A program made the translations under genes and the position numbers. 47,331 bases of DNA from Lachnospiraceae bacterium (GTDB lineage: Bacteria > Bacillota_A > Clostridia > Lachnospirales > Lachnospiraceae): the NCBI GenBank assembly GCA_017391465.1, contig JAFOYH010000111.1, positions 1-47,331 of the forward strand, read 5' to 3'. Below, one piece after another: positions 14,998 through 23,622 of the stretch. The stretch's first letter is position 1, and each line of letters begins with the position of its first letter. The notes beneath the pieces are model-generated. The model searched no databases. It saw only the letters and a list, made by a program, of their open reading frames with translations, and was not told where the DNA came from.

Positions 14998-15732
14998 ATG
15001 TCGATGGACATAATCGGTGTAGTAATCATCCAGATGATTATAGGTATTTTCTTGCTTGTTCAGTGCAGGCTTTATTTTGGTAAAAAAAGTGAAGCAGGAG
15101 CCAATGTTTTTAATGTGTTTGTTCCATTGAAACATAACGTCATTAAAGTTGCTTTATATGCGGCCATTTTTTTGGTATGGTTTTATATTCGTGTGATTGT
15201 TATCGGCGGTGATTTCAAAAAGATGGATTTGGTGTGCGCAGTGATTCTTTTGGCAGAATTGATTTTAGCAATCATATTCGATTGTCTGCCTCAGCAGATT
15301 TGTGAAAATGGAGTGCTCACCCATCGTGGATTTATGCCATGGACAAAAGTGCAGAGTGTAGAAGCAACAGAAAAGTCGGAAGTGATTCAGTTAAGAGTAG
15401 ATGAGAAAGCTGGATATTTTCAACAGATTTTTTGTGTGTCTGGTGAAAAACGGCAGATTCAGGAATATGTGGAAGAACATATGAATTACATACCGGAGGA
15501 AACATTTGCAGAAAATACCGAAGAGGCAGTTGTTGAAGCGACAGCAGAAAATATCCAAGAGGCAGTTGCTGAAACAGAAGCAGAAGAAATTGTAAATGAA
15601 GAAGTGACGGAAGCTGTAGTCTCAGAAGTAACCGAAGAAGATTCTGTTCAGTCTGAGATGGAATACGATGAAATTTCAGAATGGAATGATGATATTTCGG
15701 CAGAACAGGATGTGGAAAAAACGGAAGAGTAA
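14998..15732 (+). CDS. Three-helix membrane protein with acidic repetitive tail, unknown function
   Basis: The product of about 244 residues has hydrophobic segments near 5-22, 50-70 and 78-95. A compact domain follows with a stretch similar to bacterial PH-like membrane domains (CENGVLTHRGFMPWTKVQSV, then a beta-rich VIQLRVDEKAG). From about 165 the tail is almost only Glu, Val, Ala and Thr in irregular repeats of the EEAVVEATAE type and is probably disordered and highly negative. GGAGGGG precedes two possible starts at 14995 and 14998; I use the second, but the first is equally possible. It is monocistronic, with its own promoter and terminator. I do not recognise a characterised relative. 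Confidence 0.75.
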   Translation: MSMDIIGVVIIQMIIGIFLLVQCRLYFGKKSEAGANVFNVFVPLKHNVIKVALYAAIFLVWFYIRVIVIGGDFKKMDLVCAVILLAELILAIIFDCLPQQICENGVLTHRGFMPWTKVQSVEATEKSEVIQLRVDEKAGYFQQIFCVSGEKRQIQEYVEEHMNYIPEETFAENTEEAVVEATAENIQEAVAETEAEEIVNEEVTEAVVSEVTEEDSVQSEMEYDEISEWNDDISAEQDVEKTEE

Positions 15733-15737
15733 ACAAT

Positions 15738-15777
15738 AAAACCTGATATGAAGCGAAGGCTTTATATCAGGTTTTTT
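15738..15777 (+). terminator. Terminator of the acidic-tail gene
   Basis: AAAACCTGATAT pairs perfectly with ATATCAGGTTTT, with a smaller inner pairing (GAAGC/GCTTT) and a final T-run. Confidence 0.9.
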
Positions 15778-16095
15778 ATGGTCAGAAGATATAATCAGCC
15801 ATTATCCATAAATTTATGAAGAAACATTCAATTAAAGTATAACAAAGGATTTTGTTCCAGACAATGGCGGTTTGTATGTATCAAAATAAAATCAGCGCTG
15901 ATATTTTCCAGAAAACAGGAATAAAGAAATGGATTATAACGAGGGAGAATTGAATGTCTCTCCATAAGAACCAGAGTCTGTATGTGTACTTTAGTTCATT
16001 TTTGAGAATTGGTCAATTACAACCCTTCGACGAGGTGTGAGTCATTAGGACAATATATAAAGCAGAATGATAAAACATGACAATGATTTGTATAA
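15778..16095. other. Gene-poor interval of about 320 nt
   Basis: Between two terminators this stretch has no convincing gene. It holds a 28-codon ORF on the plus strand (15954-16040, with GGGAG 7 nt before its ATG) and an overlapping open stretch on the minus strand encoding about 45 residues without a good ribosome binding site. The two cannot both be genes. No clear tRNA, riboswitch or long hairpin was seen. It may be a decayed gene or encode a small RNA. Confidence 0.4.
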
Positions 16096-16129
16096 AAAAC
16101 GCCATTGAACAAAAATTCAATGGCGTTTT
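16096..16129 (-). terminator. Terminator of hppA
   Basis: AAAACGCCATTGAA and TTCAATGGCGTTTT form a perfect 14-bp stem with a 6-nt loop. On the minus strand it lies just after the hppA stop and is followed by a T-run. Confidence 0.9.
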
Positions 16130-16150
16130 AAATTCATTTAAAGACCAGTC

Positions 16151-18133
16151 TTAGAGTAATCCACCGATAGAAAGGAATAATGGTGCGAATACTAAAGAAA
16201 CGATAGTCATTAATTTGATTAAGATGTTGATGGATGGACCGGATGTATCTTTGAATGGGTCACCTACTGTATCACCAACAACGGCTGCCTTGTGAGCTTC
16301 AGAACCTTTACCGCCGTGATTACCACCTTCGATGTATTTCTTAGCGTTATCCCATGCACCACCTGCGTTGGACATGAAGATTGCCATAAGAACACCAGTG
16401 ACTAAGGAACCAACTAAGAGACCGCCAAGAGCTTCAACACCAAGAACAACACCAACAGCTACAGGAACAACAACGGCCATGATACCTGGTACATACATTT
16501 CTTTCAGGGAAGCCTGAGTAGAAATGGCAACACATGTTGTGTAGTCTGGGCGTTCTGTACCCTGAAGGATACCTGGTTTTTCACGGAACTGACGACGTAC
16601 TTCTTCGATCATGGAGTAAGCTGCTTTAGAAACAGATTCCATTGTAAGAGCGGAGAAGAGGAATGTTAACATACCGCCAAGGAATACACCGATAACAACA
16701 CGTGCATCGAGTACGTTGATGGCTGTAAGTTTAACAGCTTCTGCATAGGATACGAAAAGTGCCAATGCAGTTAAAGCTGCGGAACCGATTGCGAAACCTT
16801 TACCCATAGCAGCTGTTGTATTACCAACAGCGTCAAGTTTATCTGTAATGTTACGAACAGATTCGTCTAATTTGGACATTTCTGCGATACCACCTGCGTT
16901 ATCAGCAATTGGACCGTATGCATCGATGGCAACAGTAATACCTGTTGTGGAGAGCATACCAACAGCTGCTAATGCGATACCATAAAGACCTACGAGTTCA
17001 TAGGAAATGAAGATACCTACACAGATGAGGATGATTGGAATAGCTGTAGACATCATACCAACAGCAAGACCACTGATGATTGTTGTAGCAGAGCCTGTTT
17101 CAGACTGAAGAGCAATCTTTTTAACAGATTTGTATTCGTCTGATGTGTACATTTCTGTAACGATACCAATAATAACACCAACAAGAAGACCGGCAATGAT
17201 TGCCAATGCAGCTTTAAGATCACCAAACATGTTTAAGCTGAGTGCGATCGCACCAACAATAACAATGGCTGTTGCACCATATTCACCACGTTTTAAAGCA
17301 GCATGTGGATCTGTGTTATTACCGGATTTAACAACGAATGTACCAAGGATAGCAGCAACGATACCTACACCGGCTAACATTAATGGGAATGCAGCACCTG
17401 TAACACCATAGAAGGAGAGACCAAGTGTGATTGCGGAAATAATGGAACCAACATAGGATTCGAAAAGGTCGGCACCCATACCGGCAACGTCACCAACGTT
17501 ATCACCAACGTTATCTGCGATAACAGCCGGGTTACGAGGGTCGTCTTCCGGAATACCAGCTTCGACTTTGCCTACAAGGTCAGCACCAACGTCAGCAGCT
17601 TTTGTATAAATACCGCCACCAACACGGGCAAATAAAGCGATGGAAGATGCACCTAAACTGAAACCAAAGAGAATGTCTGCATTACCTGTCAATACGTAAA
17701 TTGCACTACAACCCAAAAGACCGAGACCTGCAACAGCAAGACCCATAACGCTGCCGCCATCAAAAGCAACAGAGAGAGCTGCATTCATACCGCCTTTCTG
17801 AGCAGCAGCAGCAGTACGTACATTCGCTTTTGTAGCAGCACCCATGCCGAGATAGCCGGCAAGAACTGAGAAAATAGCACCGATAACGAAACACACAGCT
17901 GTAAGCCAGTTCTGGAGACCAAGTCCAATAACAACGAACATTACAGCAACGAAAATGAGGAGCACTTTGTACTCAGACATAAGGAAGGCTCTAGCACCTT
18001 CGGCGATGGCTCCTGCGATTTCCTGCATACGTTCATTACCTGCATCTTTTTTGCCGATTGAGGAAGATGTCACAACGGCGAAAAGGAGAGCAAGTAAACC
18101 AAGTACAGGAACAATAATTAGGAAGTTTACCAT
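16151..18133 (-). CDS. hppA: Membrane-bound pyrophosphatase, probably sodium-pumping and K+-stimulated
   Basis: This 660-residue integral membrane enzyme couples PPi hydrolysis to ion transport. The PPi/Mg site is [20 protein letters not shown] (181-200) followed by DNVGDNVGD (207-215). GNTTAA (437-442) has alanine where K+-independent enzymes carry lysine, which fits K+ stimulation. In DLFESYVGS the glutamate is E225; plant proton pumps have DLFGSYAES, with the glutamate four residues later, and the earlier position is associated with sodium-pumping members. The ATG at 18133 follows GGGGGAAAG; the open frame extends 30 codons upstream without a better start. It is transcribed alone on the minus strand. 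Sodium specificity is an inference from these residues. Confidence 0.93.
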   Translation of the reverse strand: MVNFLIIVPVLGLLALLFAVVTSSSIGKKDAGNERMQEIAGAIAEGARAFLMSEYKVLLIFVAVMFVVIGLGLQNWLTAVCFVIGAIFSVLAGYLGMGAATKANVRTAAAAQKGGMNAALSVAFDGGSVMGLAVAGLGLLGCSAIYVLTGNADILFGFSLGASSIALFARVGGGIYTKAADVGADLVGKVEAGIPEDDPRNPAVIADNVGDNVGDVAGMGADLFESYVGSIISAITLGLSFYGVTGAAFPLMLAGVGIVAAILGTFVVKSGNNTDPHAALKRGEYGATAIVIVGAIALSLNMFGDLKAALAIIAGLLVGVIIGIVTEMYTSDEYKSVKKIALQSETGSATTIISGLAVGMMSTAIPIILICVGIFISYELVGLYGIALAAVGMLSTTGITVAIDAYGPIADNAGGIAEMSKLDESVRNITDKLDAVGNTTAAMGKGFAIGSAALTALALFVSYAEAVKLTAINVLDARVVIGVFLGGMLTFLFSALTMESVSKAAYSMIEEVRRQFREKPGILQGTERPDYTTCVAISTQASLKEMYVPGIMAVVVPVAVGVVLGVEALGGLLVGSLVTGVLMAIFMSNAGGAWDNAKKYIEGGNHGGKGSEAHKAAVVGDTVGDPFKDTSGPSINILIKLMTIVSLVFAPLFLSIGGLL

Positions 18134-18198
18134 AATACTTTCCCCCTTATTAAAAATATGAAATTTTATATTCCCTAAGTAGGGTTTAATTAATAGCT

Positions 18199-18249
18199 TA
18201 CCAGAAAAACCTTTGGTTGGCAACTATTGTTAAATAAGTACCAGAAAAA
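18199..18249. repeat. Direct repeat TACCAGAAAAA upstream of hppA
   Basis: The 11-mer TACCAGAAAAA occurs at 18199-18209 and again at 18239-18249, exactly 40 bp apart, about four helical turns. It lies 66-116 nt upstream of the hppA start in the gap divergent from pyrH (18134-18413). A pair of regulator sites is possible but unproven; no good hppA promoter could be assigned. Confidence 0.35.
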
Positions 18250-18365
18250 GTACACGGAATATTTATTTCATTGACATAGTTATCATTGGGAATTGGATTC
18301 TTTTGGCAAAGATACAGTAAAGACAAAAATGCACATAAATAATAAACAACAGACAGAAATTAGGG

Positions 18366-18394
18366 TGGAAAAAATCACTGTTTTATGGTAAATT
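18366..18394 (+). promoter_or_regulatory. Possible promoter of the pyrH-dagK run
   Basis: TGGAAA (18366-18371) and TAAATT (18389-18394) are 17 bp apart, with an extended TGG before the -10. Confidence 0.4.
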
Positions 18395-18413
18395 ATTTAT
18401 GAGGTGTTTAACA

Positions 18414-19133
18414 ATGAAGAACATGAAAAGAATTCTATTAAAATTAAGCGGCGAAGCTCTCGCGGGTGAAAAAAGTTTCGGCTTTGATGAGGCGACTTGT
18501 CTTGAAGTAGGACGCCAGGTCAAAGAGATTACCGATAAAGGAACTCAGGTGGCAATTGTAACAGGCGGCGGTAACTTCTGGCGCGGCCGTAACAGCAGTA
18601 AGATTATTGAACGTACAAAGTCCGATCAGATCGGCATGCTCGGAACAGTGATGAACTGTATTTATGTATCTGAGATTTTCCGTACATTAGGCATGGACAC
18701 GGTAGTATACACACCATTTGTCTGTGGCGCATTTACAGAATTATATTCAAAAGATAAAGCTTTGGAAGCTTTGAATGCAGGCAAGGTCATTTTCTTTGCA
18801 GGCGGAACAGGTCATCCATATTTCTCAACAGATACAGGAACAACACTTCGTGCCATTGAGATTGAAGCAGACGCTATTTTATTGGCGAAGTCCATTGATG
18901 GCGTTTATGACAAGGATCCGGCAGTTCATGCTGATGCTGTGAAGTACGATTCCATAAGTATTCAGGATGTGGTTGATCAACGTCTTCAGGTAGTTGATCT
19001 TACAGCAACAATTATGTGTCTTGAAAACAAGATGCCGATGGTTGTCTTTGGTTTGAATGAAAAAGACAGCATTATCGAAACTTTATACGGTGAATTTAAC
19101 GGTACATATGTTACCGTAGATGATGATAAATAA
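18414..19133 (+). CDS. pyrH: UMP kinase
   Basis: It phosphorylates UMP to UDP in pyrimidine nucleotide synthesis and acts as a hexamer in the cytoplasm. The 239-residue amino-acid-kinase fold shows RILLKLSGEAL at the start, VTGGGNFWRGR near 50, FFAGGTGHPYFSTDT near 139 and the closing GLNEKDSI stretch. GAGGTG lies 7 nt before the ATG at 18414; an ATG at 18399 overlaps this site. frr follows after 18 nt. The usual upstream rpsB-tsf genes are absent here; the divergent neighbour is hppA. Confidence 0.95.
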   Translation: MKNMKRILLKLSGEALAGEKSFGFDEATCLEVGRQVKEITDKGTQVAIVTGGGNFWRGRNSSKIIERTKSDQIGMLGTVMNCIYVSEIFRTLGMDTVVYTPFVCGAFTELYSKDKALEALNAGKVIFFAGGTGHPYFSTDTGTTLRAIEIEADAILLAKSIDGVYDKDPAVHADAVKYDSISIQDVVDQRLQVVDLTATIMCLENKMPMVVFGLNEKDSIIETLYGEFNGTYVTVDDDK

Positions 19134-19151
19134 TCAGGAGGATTATCAACT

Positions 19152-19706
19152 ATGAATGAAAGAATAAAAGTTTATGAAACAAAGATGACAAAAACATTAG
19201 AAAGCTTAGACAGAGAATACAACGGTATCCGTGCAGGTCGTGCTAACCCACATATTTTGGACAGATTAGTTGTAGATTATTATGGTTCCCCAACACCAAT
19301 TCAGCAGGTTGGTAATATTACAGTTCCTGAAGCTCGTATCATCATGATTCAGCCATGGGAATCCAAAATGATCAAAGAAATCGAAAAAGCAATCATGCAG
19401 TCTGATATCGGTATCAACCCAAGCAACGATGGTAAATCCATTCGTCTTGTATTCCCTGAACTTACAGAAGAACGTCGTAAAGAACTTGCAAAAGATGTTA
19501 AGAAAAAAGGCGAAGCTGCCAAAGTTGCAGTTCGTAACATTCGTCGTGATGCAAACGATGCTATGAAGAAATTAGAAAAAGCAAAAGAAATTTCTGAAGA
19601 TGAAGCAGCTGATATTGAAAAAGAAGTTCAGAAGCTTACAGATAAATATATTACAGAAATTGATAAAGCTATTGATGCAAAAACCAAAGAAGTAATGACT
19701 GTTTAA
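19152..19706 (+). CDS. frr: Ribosome recycling factor
   Basis: It splits post-termination ribosomes together with EF-G. The 184-residue protein has the RRF motifs YNGIRAGRANPHIL near 22, then YYGSPTPIQQVGNITVPEAR, and FPELTEERRKELAK, followed by the long helical-bundle C-terminal arm. AGGAGG lies 10 nt before the ATG. It is co-transcribed with pyrH, and a hairpin without a T-run separates it from uppS. Confidence 0.97.
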   Translation: MNERIKVYETKMTKTLESLDREYNGIRAGRANPHILDRLVVDYYGSPTPIQQVGNITVPEARIIMIQPWESKMIKEIEKAIMQSDIGINPSNDGKSIRLVFPELTEERRKELAKDVKKKGEAAKVAVRNIRRDANDAMKKLEKAKEISEDEAADIEKEVQKLTDKYITEIDKAIDAKTKEVMTV

Positions 19707-19748
19707 TGAAAAGTTTTTATTTACGATGGATTTATAGTAGATGATGCG

Positions 19749-19775
19749 AGAGGTTGTCGGATTTCGGCAACCTCT
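19749..19775 (+). other. Hairpin between frr and uppS
   Basis: AGAGGTTG (19749-19756) pairs with CAACCTCT (19768-19775) and the stem continues inward with CG/CG. It is followed by TAAGTTGC, not a T-run, so it is more likely a processing or mRNA-stability element, or a partial terminator, than a full stop. Confidence 0.5.
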
Positions 19776-19838
19776 TAAGTTGCTTATTAGGAAAGGCGTA
19801 AAAACGCATATTTGGATACAGAATATAAGGAGAAGATT

Positions 19839-20564
19839 ATGCAAAGAGAAATCGATGGTGAACTTTTGGAAGTTCCGGAGCATGTGGCGATTATTCTTGA
19901 CGGCAATGGACGTTGGGCAAAAAAACGCAGGATGCCGCGAAATTTTGGACATGTCCAAGGGGCAAAAACAGTTGAACAGATTTGCGAAGATGCGTGGAAT
20001 CTGGGAATTAAGTATTTGACCGTGTATGCTTTTTCGACGGAGAACTGGAAGCGTCCGGAGAGTGAAGTGAATGCTCTCATGAAGCTGCTTAAAAATTATC
20101 TGATCGATTGTATTAAACGTACAACAGATAACAATATGCGCGTGCGTGTTATTGGTGATAAGACAGGATTAAGTGATGAGATTCGAAAAGAAATTGAAGA
20201 ACTTGAACAGATATCTTCTGTGAATACAGGTCTGAATTTCACGATTGCATTGAATTACGGAAGTCGTGATGAGATGCGTCGTGCCATGACACGTATGGCG
20301 AAAGATGTGGAAGATGGAAAAGTGAAATCTGAAGATATTACGGAAGAATTATTTGCCGGGTATCTTGATACATGGGAATTGCCGGATCCGGATCTGTTGA
20401 TTCGCACAAGTGGTGAACAAAGATTATCGAATTATATGCTTTGGCAGTTGGCTTATACAGAATTTATTTTTATGGAAGTTCTCTGGCCGGATTTCAATCG
20501 TGATGAATTAGTACGGGCTATTCGTCAGTATAATGGAAGAGAACGCCGTTTTGGCGGTATTTAA
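19839..20564 (+). CDS. uppS: Undecaprenyl diphosphate synthase (cis-prenyltransferase)
   Basis: It extends farnesyl-PP with IPP to the C55 carrier lipid of cell-wall synthesis. The catalytic aspartate is D21 in LDGNGRWAKKR. NFGHVQGAKT follows, then VYAFSTENWKRP near 65. The late RTSGEQRLSNYMLWQLAY and FGGI at the end are family hallmarks. Length 241 is typical. The ATG at 19839 has AAGGAG 7 nt upstream; an earlier in-frame ATG at 19812 lacks one. cdsA follows after 12 nt. Confidence 0.95.
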   Translation: MQREIDGELLEVPEHVAIILDGNGRWAKKRRMPRNFGHVQGAKTVEQICEDAWNLGIKYLTVYAFSTENWKRPESEVNALMKLLKNYLIDCIKRTTDNNMRVRVIGDKTGLSDEIRKEIEELEQISSVNTGLNFTIALNYGSRDEMRRAMTRMAKDVEDGKVKSEDITEELFAGYLDTWELPDPDLLIRTSGEQRLSNYMLWQLAYTEFIFMEVLWPDFNRDELVRAIRQYNGRERRFGGI

Positions 20565-20576
20565 GGAGGAAAAAAG

Positions 20577-21386
20577 ATGTTTTGGAAACGATTGGCCAGT
20601 GGTATTGTTCTTGTTATTGTAGCGGTACTTACGATTATGGCAGGAGGGGATGTCTGGTTCCTTCTTGTGTCTTTATTATCCATGATTGGATTGTATGAAC
20701 TTTATAAAACCATGAATATTGAAAAAACATGGATTGGTTATGCCGGATTTCTGGCTGCCGCATTCTATGCGATTCTGCTTCGCTGGAACATTCAGAGCAG
20801 CTCGATTGTTGCATTGATCGCAGGATTTTTTCTGATCAGTGGTATTTATGTGTTTACATTTCCCAAATATAAAGCAACTCAGGTGGCATTTGCCGTGTTT
20901 GGTATGGTTTATGTTCCGCTTTTGATGATGCATTTATATCAGGTGCGTGAACTTGGTGATGGCTTATATATTATTCCGCTTGTCTTTTTAAGTGCATGGG
21001 GCAATGACACTTGTGCGTATTGTGTAGGTATGCTGATCGGAAAACATAAGATGTCTCCAAAACTTAGTCCGAAGAAGAGTGTGGAAGGCCTTGTGGGCGG
21101 TATTGTCGGTGCAGGCATTTTAGGTGCTGCTTACGGAACTTTCTTTGGTGCAAAATTACCATCACTGGGTAATGCGGCTGTTTCCTGTGCGATTATCTGC
21201 AGTGTAGGTGCAGTGATTGCGGTTATTGGTGATTTGGCGGCATCTGCCATTAAGCGTGATACAGGTATCAAAGATTATGGTAAATTAATTCCTGGCCATG
21301 GTGGTGTATTGGATCGTTTTGACAGTATTTTATTTACAGCACCGATTGTTTATTATCTGGCACTTTATTTAGGTGCTATTCGTTAA
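20577..21386 (+). CDS. cdsA: Phosphatidate cytidylyltransferase (CDP-diglyceride synthase)
   Basis: It makes CDP-diacylglycerol from phosphatidate and CTP for phospholipid synthesis in the membrane. The 269-residue protein is mostly transmembrane helices. The C-terminal signature is present: SAIKRDTGIKDYGKLIPGHG followed by GVLDRFDS, carrying the metal-binding aspartates. GGAGG lies 9 nt before the ATG. It sits between uppS and dxr in the usual order. Confidence 0.95.
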   Translation: MFWKRLASGIVLVIVAVLTIMAGGDVWFLLVSLLSMIGLYELYKTMNIEKTWIGYAGFLAAAFYAILLRWNIQSSSIVALIAGFFLISGIYVFTFPKYKATQVAFAVFGMVYVPLLMMHLYQVRELGDGLYIIPLVFLSAWGNDTCAYCVGMLIGKHKMSPKLSPKKSVEGLVGGIVGAGILGAAYGTFFGAKLPSLGNAAVSCAIICSVGAVIAVIGDLAASAIKRDTGIKDYGKLIPGHGGVLDRFDSILFTAPIVYYLALYLGAIR

Positions 21387-21425
21387 TTGGAGAGAAATCC
21401 ATTCGTTGAAAAAGAGGTAAAACAG

Positions 21426-22571
21426 ATGAAAAAGATTGCACTTTTGGGATCAACAGGTTCGATCGGAACTCAGACATTGGATGTGGTTCGTCATTATCCG
21501 AATGATTTTCAGGTGACTGCACTTGCTGCATCATCAAATATTACACGTTTGGAAGAACAGATTCGCGAGTTTAAGCCAAAGATGGCGGTTGTTTTTAATG
21601 AAGCCAAAGCGTTGGAACTGAAACACAATATTCGTGATCTGGAAGTTGAAGTGTTAAGCGGTATGGATGGTCTGCTTGCAGCGGCAAAAGAAGAATCTGC
21701 AGATATTGTTCTTACAGCCGTTGTGGGGATGATTGGTATCCGACCTACCATCGCAGCCATTGAAGCGGGTAAAGATATTGCTCTTGCAAACAAAGAAACG
21801 CTTGTGACAGCAGGTCATTTGATCATGCCTCTTGCAAAAGAAAAAGGTGTGAAGATTTTGCCGGTGGATAGTGAACACTCGGCAATCTTTCAGTGTTTAC
21901 AGGGAGAAAATCGCGGACAGATCCATAAGATTCTTTTAACAGCATCCGGCGGTCCGTTCCGAGGAAGAACATTAGATCAGATGAGAGACATTCAGGTAGA
22001 AGATGCGTTGAAACATCCAAACTGGGTGATGGGACGAAAGATTACGATTGATTCTGCAACGATGGTGAACAAAGGTCTTGAAGTGATCGAAGCACGCTGG
22101 CTTTTTGATGTTGGGCTGGATCAGATTCAGGTTGTCGTTCATCCGGAAAGTGTGATTCATTCGGCAGTGGAATTTGATGATTCAGCTGTTATTGCACAGC
22201 TTGGAACACCGGATATGCGTTTGCCGATTCAATATGCTTTGTTTTATCCGGATCGTAAACCGCTCGGCGGCGAATGGTTGGATCTGTTCAAATTGGGTAC
22301 ATTACATTTTGAACAGCCGAATCTTGAAGTTTTCAGAGGATTACAATTGGCCTATGATGCTCTGAATATCGGCGGTTCCATGCCGACTGTGTTTAATGCG
22401 GCAAATGAAATGGCAGTAGCCAAGTTTTTAGATCGAAAGATTAAGTTTTTAGATATACCGGAAATTATAGGGGAAGCTATGGAAAAACATACCGCAGTAA
22501 AATCGCCGTCTCTGGATGCGATTCTGGATACAGAGAAGGCAACTTATGAATTTATTGAAAGCAGGTGGTAA
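21426..22571 (+). CDS. dxr: 1-deoxy-D-xylulose 5-phosphate reductoisomerase
   Basis: This is the second enzyme of the MEP pathway, converting DXP to MEP with NADPH. The 381-residue protein begins KKIALLGSTGSIGTQTLD with the dinucleotide motif. It contains ANKETLV near 122, the metal-ligand region PVDSEHSAIFQCL near 148, and SGGPFRGRT. The ATG at 21426 has GAGGT 9 nt upstream; a TTG at 21387 is the less likely alternative. Together with ispG two genes later it shows that isoprenoids come from the MEP route, supplying uppS in the same operon. Confidence 0.96.
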   Translation: MKKIALLGSTGSIGTQTLDVVRHYPNDFQVTALAASSNITRLEEQIREFKPKMAVVFNEAKALELKHNIRDLEVEVLSGMDGLLAAAKEESADIVLTAVVGMIGIRPTIAAIEAGKDIALANKETLVTAGHLIMPLAKEKGVKILPVDSEHSAIFQCLQGENRGQIHKILLTASGGPFRGRTLDQMRDIQVEDALKHPNWVMGRKITIDSATMVNKGLEVIEARWLFDVGLDQIQVVVHPESVIHSAVEFDDSAVIAQLGTPDMRLPIQYALFYPDRKPLGGEWLDLFKLGTLHFEQPNLEVFRGLQLAYDALNIGGSMPTVFNAANEMAVAKFLDRKIKFLDIPEIIGEAMEKHTAVKSPSLDAILDTEKATYEFIESRW

Positions 22572-22572
22572 T

Positions 22573-23604
22573 GTGGGTATAGTTATTGCACTGTTGATTT
22601 TTAGTGCGATTATTATATTTCATGAACTTGGCCATTTTTTACTGGCGAAGAAAAATGGCATTGGAGTCACGGAATTTGCTTTAGGCATGGGACCAAATTT
22701 GTTGAGTTTCAAGAAAGGCGAAACAGAGTATTGCTTAAAAGCCTTACCCATTGGTGGTTTGTGTGCCATGGTGGGAGAAGATACCGATGATTTAAGTGAG
22801 AATTCATTTAATTCAAAAAGTGTATGGCAGAGAATATCGGTTGTTGCTGCAGGTCCGATTTTTAATTTTATTCTGGCATTTATCTTCTCTTTGATTCTGG
22901 TTGGTATGGTTGGTTATGATACGCCTGTGGTTTATATGACGGAAGAAGGTGGGCCTGCTTATGAAGCAGGAATTATGGCGGGCGATGTAATCAAAGAAGT
23001 GAATGGAAAGAAAATCCATATGTTCAAGGAATTTCGCACGGAAGTTTTAATGAATAAAGATGGAGAGTCGATGACAATTCTTTTAGAACGTGATGGTAAA
23101 GAAATGACGACGGTGGTTATGCCGGAACTGGCAGCAGATGGCACTTACAAGATGCAGATTTATGGCGGAGCTTATGAAAAAACAGGATTGTTTGAGACGC
23201 TGAAATATGGAATTCTGGAAATTCGATATTGGATCACAACAACAGTAAAAAGTTTTGGAATGTTATTTTCAGGTGGTGTTTCCAAAGATGATGTATCCGG
23301 GCCAGTAGGGATTGTATCGATGATTGATGATACGTATCAGCAGTCTGCGTCGGATGGAGTCCTTTATATTGTTTTAAATATGATGAACATCGGCATTATG
23401 CTCAGCGCCAATCTTGGCGTTATGAACCTCCTTCCGATTCCGGCATTGGACGGTGGCCGTTTAGTGTTTCTCGTGATTGAAGCCATTCGTGGAAAACCGA
23501 TTCCTCCGGAAAAAGAAGGCTGGGTGCATACAGCAGGCTTTGTTTTTCTGATGGGCCTGATGGTGTTTATTTTGTATAACGATTTGATGAAACTCTTTGT
23601 CTGA
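22573..23604 (+). CDS. rseP: RIP metalloprotease RseP (site-2 protease family)
   Basis: This intramembrane zinc protease cleaves anti-sigma factors or signal-peptide remnants. The active site is HELGH (17-21) in the first helix. A PDZ domain follows (about 110-185, with GPAYEAGIMAGDVIKEVNGK). The second metal site is NLLPIPALDGGRL near 292, between later membrane helices. The start is uncertain. A GTG at 22573 begins just before the first helix, as in relatives, with AGGTGG 4 nt upstream. An ATG at 22546 with AGAAGG would add nine residues and overlap the end of dxr. Confidence 0.92.
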   Translation: MGIVIALLIFSAIIIFHELGHFLLAKKNGIGVTEFALGMGPNLLSFKKGETEYCLKALPIGGLCAMVGEDTDDLSENSFNSKSVWQRISVVAAGPIFNFILAFIFSLILVGMVGYDTPVVYMTEEGGPAYEAGIMAGDVIKEVNGKKIHMFKEFRTEVLMNKDGESMTILLERDGKEMTTVVMPELAADGTYKMQIYGGAYEKTGLFETLKYGILEIRYWITTTVKSFGMLFSGGVSKDDVSGPVGIVSMIDDTYQQSASDGVLYIVLNMMNIGIMLSANLGVMNLLPIPALDGGRLVFLVIEAIRGKPIPPEKEGWVHTAGFVFLMGLMVFILYNDLMKLFV

Positions 23605-23622
23605 TAAAAGGCGGTTGATTTT

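Noticed and set aside
15817..15981. Minus-strand open stretch of about 45 residues in the gene-poor interval
   Set aside because: No ribosome binding site, no promoter, and it overlaps the opposing small ORF.
15954..16040. 28-codon plus-strand ORF with a ribosome-binding-site-like GGGAG
   Set aside because: Too short to recognise and contradicted by an equally open minus-strand frame; kept only as part of the unexplained interval.
18134..18413. rpsB/tsf remnants upstream of pyrH
   Set aside because: No coding similarity was seen in the gap; separation of pyrH from rpsB-tsf occurs in other Clostridia, so it is not notable by itself.
19741..20080. Frames of 92 and 97 residues around the uppS start
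   Set aside because: Shadows of uppS, whose catalytic motifs fix the correct frame.
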